Positions 43,905 to 57,444 of a DNA stretch of 64,000 nucleotides are shown here, piece by piece; positions within the stretch are counted from its first letter, which is position 1, and the number at the start of each line of letters is the position of its first letter. Source of the DNA: Gymnorhina tibicen (Eukaryota; Chordata; Aves; Passeriformes; Artamidae); assembly GCA_013399875.1 (NCBI GenBank), contig VXAZ01006775.1:6356148-6420147 (forward strand), read 5' to 3'. Below the pieces are notes generated by a model. It searched no databases. It saw nothing but the letters and a program-made list of their open reading frames with translations, and had not been told where the DNA came from. A program made the translations under genes and the position numbers.

Positions 43905-46345
43905 TGCATCCAGTTTTAAAGGCATAGAAAGGCTCAGGAATCATGTCTGGGCATAGAGCGGTGGTAGGGGATACAACAGCATAAAGTCACCCCAAGACAG
44001 TGTGTAGGAGACTTCCTTGAAGAAGTCTAGGAGCCTATCCTAAATGATAACTTGAAATGGAAAAGAGGCCTTTTAAGGACACTTGATTAAAAACCACACA
44101 CTCTCACTGGAGTTGTTATCTATGGAGTGATCATCACGGTTTGATCCAGTTACTGCTAACACCTAACACTGAAAAGTTCATTTTTCACATTTCAGTTCTG
44201 TCTGCAGCACAGCTGCAAATCCATTTATCATGTGGCAAGAATGCCATTTTATCAAGCATTACTGCAGTTACATTAGAGCAATGTAGGCATGTGAAGGAGA
44301 CAAAATGCCCAAGTTAAACATATTTTCAGGAGGAAGAGAATGACAGATTCATGAAAAGTCAACTATTTAAAGTTAAATATTCTGTAATAGGCTGGAGAAA
44401 GTTGCTGGTATTTTTGATCTACTTAATAGATTCTTTAACACAGAAACTAATCCCTACCTGCTACATTTCTGTTCTTCTTATCGTGGTGATACTCAGTCTT
44501 TTTTCTCCTCACTAGGAATTTAAGCAGGTTCACTTGACAGATGTGGCTTCACAGAGGGAAGAATCCAGACACAATGCCCAGCTGGAACAGCAAACTGAAA
44601 TACAGTGGGGTTCATTACAGACTCTTAAGTTTTGGAGTATGGTTTAATAACAAGTCAGCTGATCTGCTGTGGTGAAAATGTGTTGTTCCTTCATGGCCTC
44701 ATCCTGCAGTGTCTTTAGCATTTGACTAATCATTTGCAATACAGTTTTCTTGTATTCCCCAGGATTAAAAATTTCTGGGGAGTGGGGAGCAAGAAATGAA
44801 AACTTTTTTCCAGCTTAGCCGCTTCAGTCCACTCGGCTTGGGGTCTGAAACTATCCAAGATTTCCCAGGAGGGAGACCTGTGCTGTTTTTGTTGCAGAGA
44901 ACTTGAGGTGAGTTCAGCCAGATCACCGATCCACAGTGTTTTTCATCACCATTAGCAGGAGAACAGGGCCCTAGAGACAAAAAGTTCTGTACCTTCTGGA
45001 CTTCATAAAGCTACAGCCAAACTTCTAACTGCGCCACGGGTTACTGTTAAATAAAGGGTCTGAATTATCTCTGTATCAGCAAGTGCCACTTGCTTTTCTT
45101 CTGCGATTCGAGATGGTTTCAGAGGGCCTGGGTTTTTCCCTCACCGAGGTTTTGCAGTAAGAGAACTGCGCAGAGCACTTGTCAACCATAGCTCAAGTAC
45201 TCTTCTGAAATGTAACAGCATTATCTCAAAGATAGGGAGAACAGAGGTCATGTGGACTCGCCCCATTTCCCAAAATACTGAAGTGATGGAGACTGGCAGA
45301 GCTGTCAGAGAGCATTTTGCCTTTGTTTTACTTTAGTGAGGTCTGTTTTGGGAGGAAAAAAAAAAAGAAGGATTCTAAAACCAAACCTTCTTAATCATTT
45401 TAGAGGTGATGAATGCCTTGTTCCTTTTTCCGTCAGACTATGGAGGTTTTCTTCTGTGCCAGTGCCAGATACTTTTTCCCCATTTATTTTGTAAAGTGAA
45501 TGATAACAGGATTTCTGTAATAGTTTTTGTCTATTGCATAGCTTTTGTGAGTGAGATGGAGCTTTTCCATTAGGGCTGTGCTGCCAAAACCTTCCAATGG
45601 CCTCACTGTTCTACACTTCTAAGGGACTGGAAACCTTATTTTCATCAGTTTGGACACAGGGGTAGGAGGCGGGAATGTGTCAATATGGAGTGTTGGTGGC
45701 ACAGGCTCGCCTTCATTTTCCAAAAGCAAGAAAGGATGCATCACCTATAAATTTGAGGGGTTTTTAAAATTCTTTTTCAATATAAGAAGTGCAGCAGTCT
45801 CCCAGTACATGCATCTCTCTTATCAAATGTGTTAAAGTACAGCACAGATATTAAAATGAGAAGGCATATGCCCCTGCTGAATATATATTTATGGAGCAAT
45901 ATGCAACTTTGTGAAAACTGGCTATTTACTCTTTTGACAGTGAGCATTGGTAGGAGTGCAAAACCTCGTAATGGACTATCCCTGTAATGTAAGAAAAGCT
46001 TGGATACAAGATGGATTTATTTCCTATTTCTGAACAATTAAAAAGCACATACACAATGTCCCATCTTGTTCCAGTAACTGTAAAAAACAAATACCCACTG
46101 GGCTTACTTGCTTGTATGTTCTGCTTCTCTGACTCTTTTCTTTGTGTCTTCAAATTGCACACAAGACATAGAAGAAAATGTCTCGTTTCCTTAAGAGAAC
46201 AGCTCTCCAGGCACAGCAGTGTCTTCCTGTCCAAACTGGCCTGTGATACATAATCTCAGATTCAGCCGTAATCACATGGCCATCTGGATTAACCACACGT
46301 GGAAGTAAACAAAGCCCCATGTGCAAGTGTTTACAAGATCATATC

Positions 46346-46381
<36 letters not shown>

Positions 46382-48049
46382 CAGTGGCATCACTTTCCAG
46401 GCAGTTTTGCTTTATACTCTACCTACAACATCTCTCTTCCATCATGCCCTGCTGGCAAGAGGTTCCATCCCATTCTTGTCAAACTGCCTTCCCTTGGATA
46501 CCCAAACCTGAGTTTTTGAAAGTCAGGGCTGGAGCTGTGAGAACAGAACAGTTTCCAGGTAGGGAACTCCAACTGCATAATGACTTGAGCTGCTTTGGCA
46601 AAAAAACCCCATCATGGTAAGGACAACAAAACCGTTCTCTGCCCTCTATCCTCACCTCTTGTAGCATTTCAGAACAAATTCCAGTCTTGGTCTGGATCTT
46701 CCAGAGATGAATGGACACATGGCCAGGCTATCCAAAGGGTAAAATGAGTTCCTACAGGAGACAAATACTCTCAGCTGTCTGTCTTGTCCATGGAATGAAC
46801 TGCAGGGACTGAGGGCGCTCCAGACCTGCCTCATTTTCCCTCAGTGCTGCCTTCTGGGGCACATACTGTTGATTACAAGAACAAAAACTAAATCCCTCCT
46901 GGTCATACGCAAATCTCACTGAAATGAGACACAACTGCATCCACCCACTTCTCCTGGGGAGAAGGCAGAAGAACAATGTGTGACGTGGATTACTGGAATG
47001 CTTCTAAATACTAGATTCAGGGTCTTAATATACTAGATTCAGGCCACATAGTTTTAGCCTGCCACTTAAAGAAATGAGACTTGGACCACATAATCTTGTG
47101 TCAGTCCCATCCGTTCCCTTCCTGTCTCCCCTTCCTGAGTCCTTCCCAGGAATATTTAATCCAGGGACCAGTTGAACAAGGTGATTTGGCTGCATTTTTT
47201 TTCTTGTGGGTTTTGCTTTTGGTGGGGCTTTTTTTTGTTTGTTTGTTTCATTTTGATTTGGTTTGGGATTTTTTTCCCTTAGCTATGCCATTCCCTGAAC
47301 ATTCCCTGAAGATCTGCTCCCAGAAAGGTGGCACATGTCTCTCCATCCAGTGGAGAAAAGCGCAGTGAATCAAACCACCAAACCACATTGATGCACATAG
47401 GTTTGATTTATAAACTAGGCACTGGTTTAAGCTGCTTCTCCAGGAGGTGAGGCATCTGTTGCTGCAAGGTCTCCAAGGCACCGGGAGTTGTAGCTGCAGA
47501 TCTGTTTGCAAGGCTGGGATCCAAGTGATTTCACCGATGTTCCCACTGCAGTGAACGCTACGTTTCTGCTTAATTTACCTCACCTGCCTCCTGCTAAGGT
47601 GTGCTGAGTGCCTTGGACAACCCGTGCCGGGCTCTCCCTTTTTATTTTAACACACAGGTAGCACCTGAGTGCTGTTTCCATTCCTACCTGGAAGAGCAGC
47701 TGTGTCGCTGGGGGTGAAAATGCAGGTGCAAATATAGGTGAACTTTTTTTGCTTCACTGGCAGGAGAGCGAACCAAGCACAACCTCTCCCTGCCCCTGTG
47801 ATTTGGCTTCTAGTAAAATTCCGGCACGTCTTGGTGCTTTAATGGGCAGCTGGATTCAGGGAACACAGCAATTTCACGAAATACCATCCCAGCCCTGCAA
47901 CATTCCTTTATTTCCGAACAAAGCAAGCACGACAGAGGCAGTGAAATGGAGAACTGTGGTTAGGCGAGGAAAAACATCAGCCTTCGGGCTTATCCATCGC
48001 TGTCTTTGGAACTTGGACCTGTCATTTTCGATGCAGCTCTCCAGCTGAG
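43905..48049. other. intergenic DNA
   Basis: No coding exon or RNA gene seen. It includes a T29 run near 46348-46376. CG density rises after about 47900. Confidence 0.45.
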
Positions 48050-48479
48050 TCTCAGCAACTCGGACGTTTTCATTGACACCTGCACCGGAGCTCCGGGAAA
48101 GCTTTTTCTCCTCTCTCGAGCTATCAAGAAAGGGCTCTGTTTAGAGGTTTTTCAACTCCCGTGCGACAAGAGGATGACGAATTCCTTGGTTTCTCGCACC
48201 GTTCCGGTCGCCACCGAGGCTTGCAGGGAGCTGTCGCTACCCGGCCGCTCCTTTGTGTCGCTGCTGCTCCGCGGGTACCGCCAGCGGGGGAGGAGGAGGA
48301 GGAGAAGGAGGAGGGAGGAGGAGGAGTTGATGGCAGCGAGGTCCTGTGGCGACAGGCGAGCTGAAGGCACGGTTCGTGTGTCGCTCGGGGTCTGGCGGCT
48401 GCTGCTCGTGGCTCTCTCCTGTTTTTGGCTGCTTCGTCCGCGTTTTTTGGGAGGACAGCTGAGGGTCCGGGTGGAGGAA
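48050..48479 (+). promoter_or_regulatory. CpG-rich block with putative first non-coding exon
   Basis: A CG-dense stretch holds a GGA repeat (48286-48327) and ends in GAGGAA followed by GTAAGT at 48480-48485, a strong plus-strand splice donor. It looks like promoter plus first exon of a downstream gene. In other vertebrates C5orf63 lies near MEGF10; that synteny is my only hint to identity, so no symbol is given. The open frame across it is Arg/Glu-rich because of the GGA repeat and is not convincing as protein. Confidence 0.4.
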
Positions 48480-48485
48480 GTAAGT

Positions 48486-49649
48486 GTGACTGGACACATG
48501 CAAATGAAAATGCGTGGCTCGGGGGGTTGGGGGGCTTACGTTTTCTGTACGGGAATAAATTGCTGCTTCTTTCTTCTTGTTACTCTTCTTCTTCCTGGTA
48601 TTGTTGTCATCGGCATTTTCCAGTAGTGCAACTGAGGTTTGATTTTTAACTCCTCCATTAAAGAAAATGAAGCAAAACCATGTAAAGAGTAATAATATCC
48701 AGCGTGAAGCGTTCTGGCTGAAGGCTCTCTCAGGCAGAATTACCTTCCGGACTTTGGAGCCGGGGAGGAAAGAAACAGTTTCTGTTCTGGAGGTTGTGAC
48801 TAACTGTGGCCATTTCTGGGATTCAGTCTAGGAACTGCATATCCCTTTGCCTTTTTTCAAAAAAATTCTTTTTCCTTTTAATTGCTGGGGGTCATATGGC
48901 TCTTTGCAGATATAAGGGGTTATGAAACTACTCAGTAATGTACTTGCACATGTCAGTGGAGTTTAACTTTCAATGCAAAGCAATTGTTTAAACTTAAATT
49001 TAACCCTGTGTTGCACCCTCTTGGGCTGCCGATGGTGTACGCAGGATGTTTACCAAGTAGTGTCTCAGCCCTGGACTGTACAGGGCAATCCAGCCATTCC
49101 CAAGTCATCAAACCAGTGAAAGCAGAGCATATTCATCCATTAGAGATGACTTGTTTTGGCAAGGATGCTTACAGCCCGCCCTAGGTCCACTGGAATAAAC
49201 AGGAAAACTCTCACTGACAATGACTCATGTCCGTGGGCTTTGGACCAGTGTGTGGTGTTGGAAATGTGCTTTGCCAAGTGGAACTCTGTAGGTAACCCTC
49301 CTGCAGCCCCCTTGGCTTGTAAAGGGAGTGGGATGAGGTGGAGAGCGGTGTCAGACAACAACTTGTGGGTCTGTGGCTTGCTTTACCTAAACACATTTGC
49401 TAACTGTGTGTGTGTTCCTTGGGGTTTTACATGTCATTGATCTTTAATTAATTGCTAATGGCTTAGTCTGCTGCTGTTTGCGAGGCTGATGAGGCAAATT
49501 GCAGCAGCCTGTCCTTCTGCAATGATTATTATTGTGATGGCACCTCGGGGTGTGCAGTGTCTGCTGTGAAACTTCCAGGTGTTGAGGTGCTTGTGGGGAG
49601 GGGGGGGTTACAGGATCACACTCACCTGGGAACACACAGGTCAGCTGGC
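48486..49649. other. non-coding DNA, possible first intron
   Basis: Nothing recognisable is seen here. Confidence 0.4.
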
Positions 49650-49770
49650 TGCCAGATCTCACAGTCAGAAGGGACCTTGTCTAATACTTGTTCTGATCTC
49701 TTGCTCATCACAGGCCACAGGATTTTACAAATAAATCCTGCATCAAGCCCACGACTTCTGTGAGGTCTCC
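49650..49770 (+). repeat. ancient amniote retroposon remnant
   Basis: CAGAAGGGACCTTGTCTAAT, then CACAGGCCACAGGATTTTAC and TGCATCAAGCCCACGACTTC in that order recall an old CR1/L3-like or SINE consensus found in birds and reptiles. Recognition is from memory. Confidence 0.35.
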
Positions 49771-52700
49771 ACTTGCCCTTATGGACAGGCTCCATCCGTG
49801 GCAGGGGTTCGAGCGTGTTTGAGCCACTGCCTAGTGGCTCGCAGCCTTGAGCTCTAAAAGGGTGAGTAATATCTTCCATTTAAAATGTCTGTGGTTAGGC
49901 TGAGAGCTATTTTGATCTATCAAAACGTGGTTTTGCAAATAATGAGTATTAGAACACATCAGGATAGTTGTAGCTGTTGTGGCATTTGTGTTGGCAGAGC
50001 CACTTTCTCTTTGCATGAATTCTTATAGAATCCTCTGCTGTAGATACAAAGTCTTTCAGGGATGTCTGTAGTAGCAGGAACTTCACCTACATTTGCAAAC
50101 ACATCTGCCTAGTGTGTTCTTTGCAATTCTCCAGGGTCTCTTGATACAAATTTTAGGGGGGGCTGTTTCTGAAGGATGTTCTGAATGGATTCATCCACAG
50201 ACCATCATTGATCAAAGGACAATAATACCCTAGAGATTACTCTAGCTAGCTGGAGCAGGCCCAGAAGAGCCACTGTGGGCCTCCTTCCCTTAAAATAAAA
50301 CAGGTTATAGAGCAATGAAAAGTACCTGAGAGCATCACAGAAGTGGGCACAGCAGATTTGCACTGCTGGGAGGGTGTGCTGCTTTCCTCATGGAAGCAGG
50401 CAGGAAGAAATGCTGCTGCTGCTTAGACCCTTGGTCTCAAAAGGAAGGGAAGTTATTTGTGACACGGTGCAGGAAGGCTTGCCACAAAATCAAAGTGCTG
50501 AAAAGCACCAAAGTGATAATGCTTATCAAGGAGTTTGCATTGCTCCCGTGTCATCGTCGCTGTGTCATTCCCCTGGGTGCTGAGCTGTGGATGTTTTTTA
50601 GTATCCTTGCTATGATACACCCCTCCACACAGCACAGAATCTCATATCTTTCTTTCTTGTGACTGCTGGACCTGTTTTCACAGCAATACAAAGCAACAGG
50701 AAGGGAAAAAGACTATCTGGTATCTCTCTCACTCTGCTCTCAGTTAAGCTTCATGCAAGGCAATGTAGACCAGAATTAATTAGTAAATCTAATTATACTT
50801 TGTGGCTTGGAGATATTGATGATATTTTCAATTTCCAGTTTATGCATCTGCAGCTTCCTTTTTTTTTTTTTTCTTCACTGCAGCAACAAAGCCAGCAAAG
50901 CTCTTAAACACATGCCTATTTTAAGCCTGCCAGCAGTCCCTTTGACTTAATTCAGCTGAGTGGCCCGGGGCGGCCCAGGGCAATTGTTTAACATAAAATT
51001 CTCTCTGTCCTGATGGCAGTCAAAGTCGTTGTGGCTTTGTCAGGGTTTTGAGGGAAGAGGAGGGGGGGAAAAGAGAAGAAGTTGTTTATTCCTGAAGCCT
51101 AACTGGACTTGGCCAAGCTCTTCTAGATAAACTCTCAAAATGGGGATTCTTGTATGTTAAAAAAGCTGGTGTCTTGGTACTTGCTTTCACCCTGAGAAAA
51201 CTCCTGTTTTTATGTGCTACTCATTCATTCCAAACAGTTTTAGAAGGCCTTGTTCATTCCCACAACACTTAGTTATAATAAAACCACTGTTAGATCTGCC
51301 TCAGACATGTCTGTTCTGACCTGGAGTATGTCCACGCCCTGGCACTCTAGCATCCTTCCACACTTCCTTATCTTCCCCTTTTTTCTGCCTTAAGCTCTTG
51401 CACTTTCCTGGTTTTTTACCCATTTTGCCAGTATTTACCTCACGATTTTTCCTTCCTTGATAGTCTTCCCCTGCTAAAATGTAGCTGGCAGAACCAGTAC
51501 ATTTGCCAACTTCATCACTCTGCTTTTGTGTTTTCCTCTTCTCTGTTCGGTGTCAGCCTGAACGCTCTGAGCAGCTCAGGACGAGGATTTCAGCCACCCT
51601 TCTGTGTCTGTCCCCACGCTTGGGCATCAGCGGGCACTGCCGTGGTGATCACAGTGATGATGCTCCTTTGATTGTGTCTCAGAGGGGTGTGCCAGTGGAA
51701 AACTGCTTGTTTGGTTTCTAGTAGGACTAATTTGGGGGATAATTCAGCACCCACTCTGAGTGACCAGTGGAAAAGAGAGAACAAGGATCAGTACCACGGT
51801 TAAAGGGAATGTAGTCCTGACGCTGATGAAATTTGACTAACGTGGGGCAACCGTCGCCCATCTGGCTTGCTGAATATCACCTCATAAATTCCTGATCCTG
51901 GGACCCTCCCTGGCTCCTGGACTGAAAGCTGCACCCTCCCATCCTTATTTTTTCGATGTATGGATGTTGTTATGAATTCCCATCTAGCAGCGGTGCATTT
52001 GCTATGCTCTGTTCTGAGAAATGATGATTACTAGCACGCTTCTTTCCCCACAACCAGCTTGCTCTCGTAGTTGTCACTCAGTTTGATTTGCTTACACCAC
52101 GGATTAGCAATATCAGACTTATTCCTGCTGGTGAAACCCGGGTGCTTGGCATGCTGGTATCTCAAAATACACAGAAAGGATGAGGGGGCTATTTATAAAA
52201 CAGATTTGTAGCCAAAAAGCTTGTAGCCAGTATGAACTGACAAAGGAAACAGGACATGCTTGAAGGAAGTGATGGCAAAAGAGACTACCTGCCTTTAAAT
52301 TCAGTATTAAATTGAAGTTATGAACAAATCTGTCCCTGATATTACCGTGTGTAATATGCATGAATATCTGTTAGTCTTTTGTCTCATTTGAAATGCTCTT
52401 CTGTTTTTTTGTAAATTAATATTTGGTCCCCAGCACTGAAGCTGCCAGCGTGAGGTATCTGTATTAAATTTTAAGACTGCCCCCATCAGTTTTGGCAATC
52501 TCCACTTATTAAATGTATTGTGTGAACAGTTTTAAAAATGCCATTTCCCAAGAGTTTCTGAAACACCTTTAAGCAGGTGTATTGCAAGCTGCTTTCACCT
52601 CCTTTTGGAGGTTTGGGAGAGCAGGGTTTTGGGCAGCAGTGGCAGGGGAGGTGCAGAGTTGTTACTCGTTCACAGAGAAAATAGTCTTTTCTCAGCTCAC

Positions 52701-55700
52701 AGGTCAAAGATAGCAAAAAACACCAGAGATTTTGAATGGGCTTTGCCAGATAAATAATCGGTATAACTCCAGCCAATCTTCAGAAAGATATTTTTAATTC
52801 AACCAGGTATTTAAAAGAAGGAGAGGGAGATTTCTAAATTTGAATACCTGTGTTTTAAAAGTACTAACATTCAACACAGTGTTTTAGTCCTAGTGATTAT
52901 TCAAAATGAGTTTTTATATTTTCCTTTTGCTTTCCAGCATTGTAAGTGACTTTTCCTTGTACTTCTGGCCCTTTTTGGATTGAATTCTGCTGCCTGCACC
53001 TCAGTGACTGGGTGAGGAAATTTTCTCTCATGCAGCCACTGCCAGTGTAAACTCAAAGAACAATTTCTGGACAGTTTTGAACATTATGCCCGTAATGCTT
53101 TTTATCAGAAACACATAAGAATTGCAATTCTGCTATCTCTGTGAGGATAATATTAGCAGAGTTCTCATCATCTTTGCACTGTCCTTACTGGAGCCTTAGC
53201 TTTGTGTTAAGAGCTCTTCTGGAGGCATTCCATAAAATTAAATGGAGATTAAAACTAATTGGTTTCTATGTAAGCCACTGTAAAAAACTTGAATAATAAG
53301 TTGAGGAAATTGTCTTTTTGAAAAGGCTTTTGTTTTTTCTGCCATTGAAAAATTTTATCACAAAAGAGTTATTTTCCTCTCCCATCCTATAAAACTTTTA
53401 CTAATGGCAAAGAATAATTCATTATATGTTTTAAAAGAAAACTGTAAACAATGGAAACAAGAATCAGTGTGATTATTGAGCATCATTTATATCCCCAGAG
53501 TTTCAGTGATGCAAAAGCCAATTACAGGAGCACTTCCAGTATCTCATTTATAATATTTTGATGATATTAGCCTAGTTTCTGGCTAGAAAGATGAAAAATG
53601 CAGTTTTCATATTTAAGATCTGATATTCAAGCTTTGAAAATCCCATGTAAAAATTGAATGAGGAGGTGATTCAGTGGTGTGACATGGGACAGGAAATGTG
53701 ACAGCTTTTAGAAGCCAAACCAGTGCATTTTGTGGCCATGGCTATTGTCCATTGGTGCTTATCTGAAAGCCTGTATGGGCTGGATTTCTCTGCTTAGGAA
53801 CAGCCTTAGGGAGAACTTCTTCTTTAGTCATTGCCCATTGTCTGCAGAGATATCATTTCCATAGTGAGGAAAACCAGGAGTGCTGTAGGTTTTTCTGCTG
53901 CTGACCAAACCTTTGCAGCAAGGTCTTCACTGGGCCTTCCCTCATTTTTGAGTCTTCTCACCTCTGCCTCTATTTCCTCAGTGGAGTAGCTGAGTCTCAG
54001 TATTCTTATCTGAAAATGCATTTAGAAGGGATTAGCTGAGGCATGGGACTCGAGACACTTTTGAAATGCATAGCATTACAATCTGAAACAATTCAGTGCC
54101 CCTGTTAGGAATAGTTTTTAATTTCATCTACTCGTAACAAAAAGTGAGAAATATGATGTCAAGGGGAAAAATACTTACATGTCATCAGGTAAAACTTAGG
54201 TAGCTACTCAAATTCCTAGGTCATCTGGCATTATGTTTTACTTAGTTGTTCTTAGCTGCTAGGTGTCTGTTGCCCAGTCCAAATATTTGTCTCGTGTTTA
54301 AGTTGAACATGATTACTTTTAGGTAATTTGCCATTGTTTTGTTTCCTCACTGTTTAATCAGTGAATCTGATTACTAATCAGATTTTTTTCTCTAAGATAT
54401 ATGAATATTTTAAATGGAAGTCCTTGCTGAAAGGTATTTATATATTTAATATCAATAAAGGATTACAAACTGACCTGTGGGCCAGAAGGGGAGGCGCAGA
54501 GATGCTTTCTCAGATCCATGAGATCCTCAGCATTCTGTAGGAGAACCTTCAAGTTTTTATAGGAAGGTGAAAAAGAAACTGACTCGGTTTATCCTTGAAA
54601 GCTGCAGCTATTAAAGAAGAAAAAAGAGGAAAAAATAAACTTGGTATTACTCAAAGCAGAACTCTGGAGGAAAACAGTAATCTTTTCAGCATCCCAGCTG
54701 CTTACAGGAGTACATTTACTAGTGCCAGACCGAGACTGGCTCTGGTTACTGACAGGAGCCATCCTCTCATGCTAATTTAGGTGGTTGAATAGCTGCCCAA
54801 AAGCCTGGGGTTATTTAGATAAAAGTAGGTAGAGTTATGCAGCGATGACTGAGGTTGAATCTGCTATGAGGGAGACTCATCATTCACTCACTGGGTGTCC
54901 TGAGCAGAAATAACCCAAGCTGACAAACACAGGGTAAACCATGCAGGTGACTGCTGCAGCAACCTGTAGGAACTTCTGGGCTCACATTTTCACATAGAAT
55001 TCCCTGGATTAAACACTTTTAACTTCGGGCAATGCGCTTTAAATCAGTCTCTCAAGTCCTTTTGAAAAGAGCGTTCAGGGGGGCATTTTTCTTGTCAGGG
55101 GGCTTCCAGTGCCGTGCAGGGTTTTAGCAAAGTTTCAGATCCATGGTCTTCACTGCGTCATAGATCTCTGATCATGAGGTCTGTAGGCATGACCTGGAAT
55201 TCCCTCCCTTTCCAAGCTACAATTTGTGTTCTGACTGTTGGAGGTCTGACTGTTCAGTGTTCAAAATCATCCTGACAGGGGCTGCTGTAAACACATCTGT
55301 GCTGTCCAGCCAGCCTTCCCTGTTTGTACTGGGTCTGGCTGGGATGGGGGTAATTTCCTTTAGCAGAAGCCCATAAATTGCTGAGGTTTTGGGTTGTGGC
55401 TGGACTGGTGCTGTTGAGGTTTTGCTCTCTGTGCCACCCCTGCCTCCTGCCCCCACAATGAGCAGGTTGTAAGTTTTTGGGGGATGACCTGGGCTGGCCA
55501 AAGGGTTTTCCACAGCACATGGTGTCACACTCAGCAATAAAGCCTTGGGTAGGGGAAGGTGGAGTGGGGGTGTTGTCCCAAAACTGGCATAAAGCTTTCA
55601 TGGACTGTGATATTTATTAGGAACAGTAAACACAAATTAATAAATACTGTAGTGAAGCTGTGACAGCCCAGGCAGTTTGAAACCTTTTAGGACTGGTATT

Positions 55701-57049
55701 TTATAAAAAGCTAGTACAGAAAAAGATTTGTACCATATTTCACTCCTGCAGTGGGATTTCATCCTACATTTTAACTTTTATCCAATGATCAGGTTATGGC
55801 ACCATGCAGTGGCTGCCAGTCTCCACTGGGACCACCTCCATCATTCCTTTTGCTTCTCTCTGAAGTCCCTGTTCCAGATTGTGGGATTCTGTTTTGAATT
55901 CCACCTGTTGATCTTGCTGTGCCTTAAATCACTCCTCCCCTGCTGGGGGAGGATTTCTGAGTCCTTGCCTGGATTTTTATTAATTAACGGACATTCAGCC
56001 TTCTCTGCTCTCAGATAGTTTATTAAGTCTTATCAGAAAAGTTAGAAGTACAGCAGAGGGACGTGCATGCTGAGGAAAATGCGCAGAATGCCGCCGAAAT
56101 CAAGATAACACGGCGTTTTTAAAGCTAAACAATCCAATCAGTGTTTGAAACGACAGATATTTTCACTTTTCTACCAATATTCAACCAATGTTTTTAAAAC
56201 GTCCACAGGAACTGCAGAATTTTCTATCCAATCACTTTAAACAATTTTTCTGCATTAAATGGAGTAGTATGAAGAACAAGAAGAACGTTATAAAACAACA
56301 ACAATCCTCCATTTTGGAGTTTTTGCTTTTTATCTATTTGCTACTTTAACAAACCCAACACCTTTATATTTTCACCCTGTGCTACCTTACATAATATTCT
56401 ATCACCTAGTTCACACCGCAGTGAGTTCAAGTTCTTCCCAGAGAGTTGGCAGCTTTCTCCATGGACAAAGGTCAAAACCAGTGTGTTCCAGGGGGGTAAA
56501 ACTCCTTAAAACAGGCAGAGAAATATTCCCCGCACTCTGGATTCCCACACCAGATGAGTTTCATGTTTCACCTATTAAGCTGTTGAGTCTGTCCACACAG
56601 CTGAGGATCACCCTGGGAACATGGTGGCAAAACAAATCCTTGTTTTCTTTCACTGTGAGTGCCACCACAAAACACCAACTGAAACCTGTTTCTGTTCTGT
56701 TAAGTGAGGTAATGGATAACAAGCAGTGAATTTGAATGCTGCCCTACAGGCATTGAATGTAGATTGCTCTAACCTTGTTTTTCCCACTGGCCAGAGCAGT
56801 CCTTGATTTGTCACCTTCTCTTTGGATGCCTCCATGGAACCGAATTAAAATCCTCCTCAAAGTCCCACATAACTTTGCCTGCTTGATGCCCCTCTTCTGC
56901 AGTGTACTTCACCCACTTGTATAATCTCTCTGACCATTCAGTCCTGCCTCATTCCATCCTTTGACTGAGCCTCTTGTATCATCTCTGTGTTTTCATTTAT
57001 GCTCCCATATGTGGGAAGCTGTTCACGATGTTGTCCTCCAAAGGTTCTT
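49771..57049. other. non-coding DNA
   Basis: No exon, RNA gene or strong repeat recognised. A T14 run lies near 50859-50871. Open frames are short and overlapping. Confidence 0.4.
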
Positions 57050-57120
57050 GCTGGTGCAGTGGAGATGGACAAGATGACCTCTGGAGGTCCCTTCCAACCT
57101 CAGCTCTTCTGTGATTCCAC
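57050..57120 (+). repeat. CR1 LINE 3'-end fragment, sense
   Basis: GATGACCTCTGGAGGTCCCT followed by TCCAACCTCAGCTCTTCTGTGATTC-type text matches the CR1 3' terminal region in sense orientation. Confidence 0.65.
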
Positions 57121-57379
57121 TTGGAAGAGCTGTCCTCGACCCCTTGTCCAGTGCTTTTCAGCATTAGCTGTGTATAATTAGAGCTGACTGTCCATTTTAG
57201 TTAAGCACCAGTCCTATCTCATCAATAATTACTGCAGCACTATAAAAGGGGAATTACCCAGATATGAGCACCATTTGCCTAAATAAGTAGTATTATTTCC
57301 CTCCAATTTGCACCCTGTTGCTTTATTGTATTGGATTATAAATGCCCCCCTGGGCTGAGGAGTTTACTTATTATTCCTG

Positions 57380-57444
57380 TGTGGAAAATATTTTATACTA
57401 TATGTGGAAAATATTTTCCACTATATGTGGAAAATATTAGCACA
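57380..57444 (+). repeat. 23-bp tandem repeat, about 2.7 copies
   Basis: TGTGGAAAATATT starts at 57380, 57403 and 57426, an exact 23-bp period. Confidence 0.85.

Noticed and set aside
48006..48626. 206-codon plus-strand frame
   Set aside because: It includes a run of Arg/Glu from a GGA repeat, crosses a strong splice donor, and has no family resemblance.
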